From assembly GCA_021432635.1 (NCBI GenBank), contig MU270043.1:806001-870000 (forward strand): 64,000 nucleotides of DNA, given 5' to 3'. Source of the DNA: Thozetella sp. PMI_491 (Eukaryota > Ascomycota > Sordariomycetes > Chaetosphaeriales > Chaetosphaeriaceae). The position numbers and the translations under genes were made by a program. This document shows, in pieces, positions 34,018-44,657 of this stretch; within the stretch, counting starts at the first letter, position 1, and the number at the start of each line of letters is the position of its first letter. The notes beneath the pieces are model-generated. The model worked only from the letters and a program-made list of their open reading frames with translations. It ran no database searches and had not been told where the DNA came from.

Positions 34018-36501
34018 TTAGATCATATCATAGTCAGAGCCCCCGATGGTGGAGTCGCTGTCGTCGGACATCACACCCTGCTCGTACTCTTCCTCTTCCT
34101 CGATAACATAGTCCATCTCCTCGTCAGGGGTTTCCACCAATATCGCAATCGTCTGGCTTTCTGGTTGGTGATCGGCCGGTTCGGCGTACCTGGCGCCGAC
34201 GAAATCAGCCGTATCGGACTGGAACTGCTCAGAAGCGACAGACTCCGCAATGATGACGCGGTTCCGGTTTGGCGCGGGCGTGGTCGAGATACTACCCTGG
34301 ACGTCGACACTGCGGGCCACCGTAGCGTCGTCGAGGCCGAGGTCCGCTATCTCTCGGCCCAGCTCGGTGTCGGTACACGAGAACGACACACTGGCCGCGT
34401 CAGTGTCGGTGGGTGCGATGGTATGCCCTGTGTGGTAGCCAGGGCCAGGTTCTATTGGACCCATTTCAGTATTCGGCACAGGTTCCTGGAACACGCCGCC
34501 AGAGCCGTCATCCAGACCACCTGCCCACATGGGCAAGAACTTGAGCTCGTCATCGTCGAGGTTGAGAATGAGATGATCCGAGAGAACCATCTGGATGGTC
34601 TCGTTGCCTCGGAAGACAACCCGGTGGTGAAGGTGGCCAACCGAATACACGAGTTGTTTTTGGAAGAGGCTCGGATCGAACCGGAAGCGCCCACCGATTT
34701 GCGGGAGGGAGACCTCCCCCTTGTCCACCGCTGCGCTGAAGAGAAGGTTGAAATCCGTCGCCGCGCTGTTAACTCGGTGTCCGGAGCCAAATGGTGGAAG
34801 CTGCTGGACTGCTGAGAGGAGCTCATTCCAGAAGAAGGGCGTCAGAGCCCGCTGGTTTTCGTTGAGACCTTCGTACAGCGCCTGAAACGACGCGGCCCGC
34901 TTTGTGTTAAGGAAGTGCGCACGTTGTGCGTCGATTAGCAAGAGCTGGTGCTTCGTGGGCAGGTTATGTTCCATGGTATGGGAGACGAGGGCGATGAAGG
35001 CATCGACCAAAGTGGACATGAGGGTCTTACATGCCTCTCTAAGCAGAAGGCTGGCGCCAGGCATCGCGTCCAGTTTGGTAGAAATTGAGACGAGCTTGCT
35101 CCATTGGGGAATTTCGCGTTCCATAAGATCGAAGCATTGCTCGGAGCGGAGACCCAGTAGCAGAGCGTTGATGCGATCACAAAAGGCACGGCTGGCGTGC
35201 TCAACCGGGTCCTGTGGGTAGTCTCCGTAGTCGTCACGCTGGCGGAGGTTCCAGGTAACAGCAAGCTTACTGCCAGAGGACGGCTCCAAGTTCGAGGAGG
35301 CCACAAGGTCAATAGCTGTCTCGTTCACCATGATCTGGAACGAAGAGATCCTGTTGGCGGAGCAAGTTAACGATTCTCCATTTCCGCGTGAGGGTCCATT
35401 CCATAAGGAACCACTTACAGCACGTCCTTCAGCTGCAGGCCATAGGCAATGACAAAAGACACCTCAGGAAACATCTCAATGAACTTCGTGTTGGGCGAGG
35501 CCATAAACCACTGTGCGACCTGGTCGCGAACCATATCGGTAAGCTCTAGGTGGATGGCCATCTGGGCCAGCGTCCACATACGGGTCGCCGAGTTAATGAG
35601 AAGCTCGGCCCCATTGACGGCTCTAAGGAGACGAATGATGGCGACGCGATGGCGTACGGGACAATAGCCATCAATCTTGCGGTACTCAGGAATGGGATCA
35701 TCGCCCGGACCTGGCTTGTAGATGCCATGCGCCCCCTGAACTTCCCAGAGAGCTGCGTCCGACAGGCACAGGCGTCGCTCGCACTGGTCATCGTGGCCCA
35801 AAGCGAGTACTGCACCGACAGCTCTATGAACATCTGGGCGCTTGTTGAACGAGAACTCATCAGGGCCCTTGCTTAGGATCTTATCCGATTCGAAGTGGCC
35901 AGAGAGCCACCAGAGCTTGGTTCCCTCCGGAAGCCAGAGAGCACAAGTGACATTAGCATGGTCGTCGCTCTCATCCAGGGGAGTAAGGTCCAAGATGTAC
36001 TGTAGCCAAGTGTTAGTAGTCGCTCTATGGGGTCTATGGCACCCGCTGGCACCGCTAGATGTAGGATGTTCTCACCTCGATGCCGTCTGGCAGGGTAGTG
36101 AAGCCATGCCGCCGGCGGAAGATGTCCTGCTTGCGAGGCGATAGAAGGGCCAGCAGCTTGGACGAGCTCGTGGCAACAAGGCGCTCGTACGAGATCCGTT
36201 GATAGTAGTCGGCCCATTTCATGCCGTTACAAGCGAACCCGGCATCCTTGGGGAACTTGACAATGAGAAGCACATTACCCTCGGTGTTGTCGATATTAGT
36301 TATGCTGATTTCCTGAATCTCCATAACATGGCGCTCCATGGCACGCTTGCTCATCGGAAGGTTGATAGGGAAAGCTGGTTCATCGCTTGAGCTGGCCTGA
36401 AGAGGGGCGGTTTGGCTCGATGTTGCCGCCGTCTCATCGGTTGGGCGAGGACTGTCTCCGTCATTCCACGAAGGGGCGGGATGAGGCTCAAAGCCATCCA
36501 T
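34018..36501 (-). CDS. Unrecognised 779-residue protein, 3 exons
   Basis: Function unknown. Exons 36501-36076, 35999-35419 and 35350-34018 join in frame across introns of 76 and 68 nt (donors GTGAGA and GTAAGT; acceptors TACAG and CAACAG; branch CTAAC in the first) to 779 residues. The N-terminal half looks folded, with VMEIQEISITNIDNTEGNVL and a following region rich in Leu/Trp (ALWLPEGTKLWWLSGHFES, RHRVAIIRLLRAVNGAELL). The middle is helical (ASRAFCDRINALLLGLRSEQ, TKHQLLLIDAQRAHFL). The last 170 residues are acidic and disordered, ending EEEEEYEQGVMSDDSDST. No membrane segment. The style resembles fungal-only proteins of unknown role. Confidence 0.75.
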
Positions 36502-39423
36502 ATTGGAATAGATGACGGAGGTGAGAAGATAGAATAGATAATAGAGAGTCCGCAGCACTGGAAAGCTCCTCTCAGCTCCCGAGAAGACTTGTTGATTTGA
36601 TGATACTGATAGTCTGTATGAGGTCTGAGAATATTTATCGAGAAGAGTCTTGAGGTCTGATGAGGGCGTCAGAAGGAGGGGGAACTGGAGATGGGGGAAG
36701 GGCTGTGGTCTGGTTAGATGTGATAGAAAGCGGTTGTCCGGGATGAAAGAGGTGGGCTCGTCGCGAAACTGGTGGGCGTTGAAGTGGTTTGCTAGCCGCT
36801 ACTAGAGAAAAGGCGGAAAGGAGGGGTAGGAGGGCGGTATACGATCTCTCGCGATTATAAAATTCCCAGTGCTGACGCGGTAGGCTTTTTATTTTTATTT
36901 TTATTTTTTTGCTTCTCCCCCCTTTGCGCGTAGCTCAAGATGCTCCTGGAGGATGGTGGGGAGAAGTTGCCCAAGGAGGGGTTGATGGATGATGGGCGAG
37001 GGATAAGAATGACCAGGACTGGAGCGAGGAAGGCTATTGTTGCTGCCAAGTAGAATAAGCGCAAAGATGCTCCCAGAGCTTGGGCGGCCTATTGATACTA
37101 GATGACGAATAGGACAATGAACTGTATTGAGAAGTTGATGGGTGGTCGTCTAGACAAGGCTGAGGATAAGGCTCGCCAGCCTTGGGCAGCTAGTTGCGTA
37201 CCGGGCGAGTATTCCGGAGAGATGTCTGGCTGGAATAAACGATGCCAGGATACAACGAGCCACGAGAGAGGGAAAGTTGGGATATAGGCGAAGGGCCCGT
37301 GGTCGACGTTGTCGAAGTCTGGCTTGAAGCCGGCGGCGAGCAGGTGGAGGGGAAGTTGAGGTTGGCGGGAGGCACAGCCTCGTGACGGCTGGGTCCAATT
37401 TTCCTCGTAGAGCGGACGACGTTTGCCAGCCGGGGCAGTACACCCACACACACACACACACGTCGCTAAGGGTGGAAACGAAGATGGGGCTCTGGTCCCG
37501 GGCGGTGCTGGGCTGGAGTGGCCAGAAAGGCATTCAACTATATAACGCTGACTATGGATGACTCAGATTGGAGCAGAGACGCCAGGGCGGCTGCGTGATA
37601 GGTTAAACGTCGCTCGTCCTACAGCCGCGCAAGCGGGTGCGTGTGGAGGATGCCAGGATACCACGGAATGCCCTGGGCAGGCTTGCCGGCGGGCTGCGAG
37701 GCCGGCTTGCGGTTTGGCACCAGAGAAAAGGGGACCGAGACAGAGAGCTCCTTTACAAGCGGGCGAGCCCCAGAGATGGAGGACAGCTGGGGGATTGGGC
37801 AACGATGGTAGGCCTCATGATACAAGGCCCGATCTTGGGAAACCCGGTCTGGCGAGCGCGGTGGCTTGCGATACGGGTAGTTGCTTTGTCTAGATCGTAG
37901 CCTGGGTAGGTTTTGGCAACAGCAGCCGAGCCCGCCGACTGTCAACATGCGACGAGGGCGGGACCTCGCTGGGTCTGGCGGGCGCCCGCCGAAGCCATGG
38001 CCCAATGAATGGGCGGCCCATGCTCTTGATGGGTTGGGTGTATTGCCATCAGCTCCGATAGGGCTGCCACACGGCAGCGCCCTCAGTTGTCATTGGTGAG
38101 TATGCATGCCGGAGAATGGATACCTTAAAGGGTGGTGTTTGCCTGGTAGGTTGCCTCGCAAGCAAAACCCGCAGGACCCCAGGCACTACTGTATGTACTT
38201 TCCAGGGTAGGGGGATGCCGGGGGTGCAAGAGCCGCCGCCAAATGACCCTCCCCAGCGTTTCCTAGAGGGGCGAGGCAGCTAACACGTTCTAGGCAGCAT
38301 CGCTGAACCCATGGAATGGAGGAGTCATCTGGTCTTGCCCAGAGAGCCATTGCGCGGCGGCCGTGAGTAGCCGCCTTTTTTTTTTTTCTCTTCTTCTTTT
38401 CTTTCTTAAGGAACCCGGGTCATGCTACGCAGAAGGACACGCATAAAGTAGGTACCTAGCAGGCAATTAGGTAGCCTTAGAGCACCGATAATTTTAGCTG
38501 AGCACGGATTGTGTGTGGGAGGAGGGTGGCGAAAGCAGGACTGCCTTAGCTACTCCCCAAGCTCTCTGCAGGATATTAGGGAGGGTGTACAGACATCATG
38601 ACTTGCCTACATTGCCCTTGCTTAGCTACCTAAGGTAGCCAAGAGAACACGGTCGCTGTGCTGGAATGTCCCGGCCACCTCCCAGTTTGTCGGTTGTGGA
38701 CTGTGAGACCTTTGAAAACACAACGGTAGCTGCCCTCCCGCGAGGAACTAGAGGTACTTATCAGTGAACTATGTACCTACTTCGGCCCCGTTCGCCGTCC
38801 TAGCTTCTATCTACATGGGCCCGAGTGGCTGTGTCGCATTGTACAAATGCTCAGTGTATGTACGTGACAGTCACGGTCTAGCTTAGTGTCTTGGCTCAGG
38901 TAGTCATCGCGCTTGGGCTCTGGAAGCGTCTCCATTTACGTTTCCACCACGATTCCCTCCGAGCTCCCTCTCCCCGCCCTGCGCCTAGGCCATTTTAGCT
39001 CCTTGCGCTACCCACACCTCACAGTTCTGGCTGGGGACTCGGTCCACCGCCTCTAGGGCCCCCGCAGTTTAGTTTCCCCTCTGCCGAGGAGGAGCGTGAT
39101 TGGGCTCCCGGTGCGTTATCGTGCTGTTCTAGCTCGCGTGCCGAGCTTCTTACTTTCTACCCTACCTGACCTCATTGCCACCCTTACCCCAACAAAAATC
39201 GGTCCACCCTTTCGCCCGCCCGCGCGACTACGGATCTCTGGACTTCCTGAACTCAATTTCCACCCTTCACCTCCTCCACTGCCGCTCTTGAGGAACCATA
39301 GTCCCATGAGCTTGCTAGTGAAGAGCTTCATCCTGACCTGAGCCCGCCCGCGCTACTGAACCACCGAAAGCTGCTCCTTTACTCCCTCACCGCCTAGGAA
39401 TCCAAGTACAACAACATCGTACG
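36502..39423. other. 2.9-kb gene-poor intergenic region
   Basis: Contains T-rich simple sequence (TTTTTA units at about 36887-36910), a (CA)n run at about 37447-37462, a T-run at 38378-38389, several TAGGTACCTAG-type motifs near 38450-38475, and a long CT-rich zone from about 39000 to 39420 that I read as promoter and leader of the small gene that follows. No supported gene. Confidence 0.45.
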
Positions 39424-39738
39424 ATGGATCACACCCGGGTGTCTACTGGCCCTTCGCTAGCAACCTCCATGCGCCCTATTGTGTACGTGAATGCCACGTA
39501 GCGCTCGCTCCCCGCTGAGGGGGCGGCCAGCCTCGCCGGCGTCGAGCAATGTCTTGCTAACCCTCCCTTGCTCTGCAGGCGCCGCCCCGGCCTGGTGCTT
39601 GCTGCCTTCACCGTCGTTGGCGTAGCTGTCGGCTTCCGCTACCAGGCTTCCAAGTTTCGCAGCAACGAGCTGGCTCAGAAGAATTCGGGCTCCCCCAACC
39701 TCTATGTCAGCGTCGAGCGAAGCGGCGGCGGCATCTAA
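39424..39738 (+). CDS. Small single-pass membrane protein, 72 aa, 2 exons
   Basis: Two short exons, 39424-39482 and 39579-39738, join across a 96-nt intron (donor GTACGT, CTAAC branch at about 39557-39561, acceptor TGCAG) and give 72 residues. The first exon encodes MDHTRVSTGPSLATSMRPIV; the second begins RRPGLVLAAFTVVGVAVGFR, a hydrophobic segment of about 15 residues (25-39) flanked by Arg on both sides, then a polar tail SKFRSNELAQKNSGSPNLYV ending SGGGI. A Pro/Arg-flanked single helix of this kind suits a mitochondrial or ER membrane protein, but location is inference. Both exons are too short to stand out as ORFs. Evidence that it is real: consensus splice signals, ATG following a long CT-rich leader, no stop through the join and a coherent membrane topology. 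I have an unverified impression of similar short proteins in other Sordariomycetes. Confidence 0.7.
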
Positions 39739-40731
39739 CCACCCGAGCATTGTTTATGCCGCCTCGGCCGAAGCTTTACTCGTCTGAGCCACCAATCCAC
39801 AGTCGTTACGATACTGGTTACAGGAGGGCGGCTATTAAAAAAAGAGACAACTGGGATATTGAGGGCCCATACTTTCGGACTAGAGGAGGCACTGGGGTTT
39901 CGGTTTCATCCTATGGCAGGTGGCGGTGCCCACGCTGCCAATCTCTGTAAGAGTAGGGGGACTGGGGTCCTAACCAACAGGTTCTAGGGGGGTGTATCAC
40001 TCAGAGAGAATGCCTAGACATCGCGAAAGATATTAAGAGACTTTGCTGGGAGTCTGTGCCCTAGGTCGGACTTGCCAAGAGGAGGGGCGGTGGTAGTAGG
40101 CTGTCTTAAGCGCTTTGTTCGCGTGCATAGCAGTATCGATCAAATGCCAGCTCCAAAGCTTCAAAGCTCCAAAGCGATGGACGAATTCAAGTCGGGGAAT
40201 GGAAAATCTCGGGGTATTACTGAATTAGCTGCATGGCAGACATACCAAATAGGTATCGTGCCTTCTCCGTCCTATGCTCCCCGGCCTTGGTCATTGCCCT
40301 CCTCCCATGCCAGCTGAAGGCGACTTTCCTCCATACCTTACCCACAGGGCCATTCCCTCTCCGGATGTTGGGCTCGACCGAGCAATCTGTCCTGGGAGCT
40401 CAGAAAGATGTGCGAATACATGCCAGGGAGGACACTCGCCAATAGAGGTGTCTGCCTGGAACAAAACAAACCGCGAACGTTGCGATGTCAGAACGAAGTG
40501 ATCCATAAACGCCATCCCATGCAAATCACACAACAGGAGCCATGCCAGGCCCAAACGCCAGTCTCAAATGTACAGATGCCAAACTCGTAGAGGATAATCC
40601 TTCCCTCGGTAGAGTTAGTGACCTGCGCCAGGCAGGCCGGATCAGTTAGATTGAGCCATGCTGTGGTGCTCATTCTGCCCACCACCGCAACTCTCGCTAG
40701 ACCAAACTGCTTCCTGCGGTATGTGGTATAC
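39739..40731. other. Convergent 3' intergenic region
   Basis: About 1 kb. A short CAAAGCTCCAAAG-type direct repeat is visible near 40154-40175. No supported gene. Confidence 0.35.
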
Positions 40732-43700
40732 CTAGAATGAGCTCCCTCTTCTCATGAAGCTAGAGTCCACATCTGCAAGTTCGTCAGACGACATGTCGCG
40801 CCCAGCGAGGTAATGGTCATCGTCTAGGTCCAAGTCGGGAAGAGGGGCGGGTGCTTTCCCTTTTCCCTTGCTCGTCGTCCTCGCGGGAGTCATGGCCAAA
40901 GCCCCCCTTCCCATAGGCCCGGGGTCTTCCTTCATGCTCCGCCGGCTCACTGGCCGAGACCGAACGGTAGCATGTCGCCGAACAAGCGGGCGGTTTCCCC
41001 TTGCCACCTCGATGACAGGGAGGCCAGCCGAACCAGCCGAGGTCGAGGCAGACCCACCGGCCGCCTTCCGACCTGCCTTGCCCTTGGAACTGCCGTCGTC
41101 GCCCGAATTGTGGGCAGTGCTAGGCACTGCCGACCGAAGAACGCGCATCTCGCGTACAACCTCACCCAAGCTCTCTTCGAGCGTCTTCATCTTGGCAAGC
41201 ATCAGGCGCGACATGCGGCTATGGTCCTGGTTCTTGCCAATCGGTGTCATCAAGCCAGTAGCCATCGCCATCTGCGTCGCAAAGCTAGACGGTACAGCAC
41301 CGAGAGTGTCGTCAACGGCCATGGCAGCGTTGAGTTCGGATGACGCATCCAGATCAACGCTCTGCTGCCGCCGCGGGACGGGTTTGCGAGAAGGGATCTC
41401 AAGCGGTAGGAGGACCGAACGATTCGGTGCCGTACGTGCCATGTCCCGAGGTGGCAGGATCGGCCGTGGCCGTGAGGCAAGGTATACGGAGCGGCGTGGA
41501 GAACGCCGGCCTGTATTGGCCCCAGTGGGCGTGGCTGCGGGAGTGGGCCGGCCGCTCAGGGGTCGTGACCGTGGCTGCGAAACCATGCCAGGAGACGCCG
41601 AAGAGGAGCTTTGTGGCCGCTGGCTGTCCTGGGGCGCGTACAAGATAGTATTAGTGGACAACGTTCGGTTATGCATAGGATTACGCCGAGTCATGGACGG
41701 GCCACCGCCCTGCGGGGGAGACCTGGTCGTCTTTGCTTGAGAGGCTGCATGGGCCGAGGAGCTTGCTTCGGCAAGCTCAGCGTTTGTGAATCGGGTTGCA
41801 GTCGGCGTCGTGAAGTAGTCTTCGTCCACGACAACCGAAGCCTGGCGGCTGGTCCGACCATCGAAGGGGTTAGTGACGTTGTCATCCTCGTCTTCGTCGT
41901 TTGTGACCAACTCATCGTCCCCGTCATCCTCGGTATTGTCCTTTGCAGCCCGAACATGCGGCCGACGCAAGAAGCTATCTTCCAAATCCGGTGCCAAGGA
42001 TCGTGGAGGGTTGGACAGCAGGTCCGCCGGATCGCTGGCCACCGACTTGATATCAGAATATTGTCTGAATCTCCTCGGTGTCTCCCTCATGCTCGATCGC
42101 CGAACCCATTCGCTCCCTGGGTGGCTATCGATGGTTGCGTAGTTGGCAGGCGAGTTGGTCTGGTCCATCCACGAACGAATGGCATTTTGCGTCTTCCGCC
42201 GCTCGTTCCGCCTGTGAGTGCGAATCGTTGAAACATCCGGCACTCGCCGGAAGACCTCCTCCAAGGCACGGTCCTTCTGATACCCGACAACGGACTCTTC
42301 TCGAACCCTCACATTGGGGCTAAAGAGAGCCGTTCTACTTGACGGGTCTGCCAAAGACATAGCTCGATGGCGGCCACGGCCTGGATTTTCCACCAGGTCG
42401 GTTGGGTCATACATGGATGGGGCCAGTATGAATTTCTCATACAGGTAGATGATGAAGAGGAGGGGGAAATGGGTGAGCTTGATCACGAAGCGATTGAGCC
42501 AAACGAACTGCCTCAACGGCATGCAGTACCTCAGGGGCATCAAAACCCACGCAAATATGTTGCCAGGGGCGACATAGGAGAACAGGGCATCGTTCTTGAC
42601 CATAGATATAGTATTGATGGCAAAGAGATATCTTTAGGGAGATTAGTGGCATGGAAACGAGGGCAGAAAGGGCGCGCCTACTGGTGCTCCTGTGTGGCGT
42701 TGGAGGCAATCGACATGAACGAGTTGGTCAAGACGGTGATTAAAATCGTGCTGATGCCAGGTTAGTTTTCTCACTGGCGGCCTCCTGGGATTACCAAAAC
42801 TGCTCTTACACAACAACGAAGTGGCAGATGACGAGAAACAGGCCCATCATGAGCCTACCCAGCCAATTGTACTCAGGCCATCTAGGAGACAGGTCAGTCC
42901 TTGCGAGGTTCAAGGCGAGCGAAGGCTGCTTTGTCAGCCAGTACTTACACCTCCCAGGCAGCCGGAGTGAAGCCCATCAAGATCTGGAAGATCTTGTAAG
43001 CTACCTCTCCGGGATTGTTCTGGTTGACTGACAGAGTGAAGAAGACGAAGAAGCCGCTGCATGAGATAAGAACGAGGACCAGGACAGCGGCTAGGTCGAT
43101 GGCCATGAGCCTGAAGGCAATCAGCAGCTGTGAGAAGTACTGGTAATGGTCAAGGATGCTGAAGATCCGGGGCATAAGAAGGATGGCATTGGCGGCCAGG
43201 ACGTCATAGGCATTCTCGTTCCATTTGTGGGGATCCACCATGAATACGCCGTAGATTCGCATGCAATAGTACACGATCAGCATGAGCAGGATGCCCAAGT
43301 CAAAGATGTTCCAAAAGCTCATAATGTAGAGAGAGAAGCCCTGCTCGGTAAAGCCGACTAGCTCGTCCAGCATGAACCCTGCGCTCCAGAACCAGAACAC
43401 GAGCTCTAGAGTGGTGATGCTCTTGGACCTGCGGGCTAGGACCGCCAGGAACAGGCAGATCAAGATGAAAAGAGAGCAAGTGGATAAGAACTGCCGGTAC
43501 CTTGGGACGCGGAGCCGGGAGAGCTTGAACAAGGAAGCATTCCTGGGGTCATAGAGGGTCACGGTCCTGCGGCCTGGCGTGGGGAGCTGGAAGCGGATGT
43601 GGTCCTCCTTGGCACCGTGGTTTCCGAGGAGCGGGGTCCGGGCATCACTCTGGCGCCTGGACTGGATCGCGCTGGGCATGTTCGCGCCGGAACGGTCCCG

Positions 43701-44657
43701 GTGCAGCTGATCCGCGGCAGAGTAGAAGCTGATGGCACCGTTCCAGATGGCCTCCAGCTGCTGTATAACCAAGGGGTGGGATAGGAAGTACTTGGCTGAA
43801 GCACGGATGGCCACCTCCAGGGTGGAGGTCCTCATGGCCGCCGGCCGGGGCTTTCCTCTAGGCCCCAGCGGCGTCTGCGAGCCCGGGACGCCTTGCAGGG
43901 GGTAAAAGTCGTACGACAGCGCGTCGATGAGCTCGCGCGTGGTGTACTCCTTGAGCAGCTTGATCGCCAGCAGCTCGCAGACTTTGGATCGCGTGCTGCT
44001 GGTACCAGCATTCCCCGGGTTAAGCTGGCCCTCCTTAGCAAACTGTAGGCAGTTGGCCATCAACGCGTACAGCGTCGCCCGGGAAAAGTGCTGGGTTCGT
44101 ATCTGCTGCTGCATTGGCTTCACCAGAAACTGGGAAACCTGGGGGGAGCGGAGCTGGTCCCATGTCAACGTCGTCTCGGTCCTCGTCTGCACAATGATGC
44201 GGATGGCATGCGTGATGCTGTAGATGGGCAGCGAATCTGAGGCAATATCGGGCGTTAGCACTCGGACACCACATGCACCAGGGCACGCTGAGACGGATTG
44301 AGGCAAGACCGTGTTCTATAGATGGTATTTATTACCCAGGTGGCTCGCTGAGAACAACGGCAAGACATTAGAGCGCTCCACGCCGTCCTCATTGTCAACC
44401 TCGTCTTCGTCCTCTCGATCGACGACACCGTTGGGCCGCGGGCGGTGGCCCTCGTCGTGAGAATCGTCGTCGTCGTCGTCGTCGTCGTCATCGTCGTCGG
44501 CTTCGGTAAAGTCAGCCGTCGCGTAGCGGCGCTGCACGAACTCGGGGCGGGTGCCCGGACTAGGCAGGTCGAGCGGATCGTCGTGGTCGGGCGGGAGGAC
44601 GCCACGGCCGTCAGCGCGTCGCTTTCCCCCAAAGGGCCGCAGCAGCGAGCTAAACAT
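40732..44657 (-). CDS. TRP/YVC1-like cation channel, 5 exons
   Basis: A large fungal TRP-family cation channel, probably in an internal (vacuolar) membrane and Ca2+-conducting by analogy with yeast Yvc1. Exons 44657-44336, 44236-42949, 42881-42810, 42750-42682 and 42631-40732 give 1216 residues. The N-terminus has a run of Asp residues from a GAC repeat, then a cytosolic domain (SITHAIRIIVQTRTETTLTW). Membrane helices run from about residue 357 (LSTCSLFILICLFLAVL) through FWNIFDLGILLMLIVYYCM and AAVLVLVLISCSGFFVFFTL, with the pore loop ILMGFTPAAWEV at about 526-537 and the S6 helix LMMGLFLVICHFVVVTILIT made by the two micro-exons. The C-terminal 600 residues are disordered and Ser/Arg-rich with a short coiled coil (KMKTLEESLGEVVREMRVL). 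Far longer than Yvc1 (about 675 residues), so it is a homologue, not a strict orthologue. Confidence 0.88.
44466..44502 (-). repeat. GAC/GAT trinucleotide repeat coding poly-Asp
   Basis: CGTCGT repeat on the plus strand; on the coding strand it encodes about 12 consecutive Asp residues in the N-terminal cytosolic part of the channel. Likely length-variable between strains. Confidence 0.8.

Noticed and set aside
33997-34815. 272-codon plus-strand frame
   Set aside because: Antisense shadow of the C-terminal exon of the 34018-36501 gene, which has proper splice joins and a coherent acidic tail.
40868-41740. 290-codon plus-strand frame
   Set aside because: It lies antisense to the channel's Ser/Arg-rich C-terminus; its composition mirrors that gene and no domain is visible.
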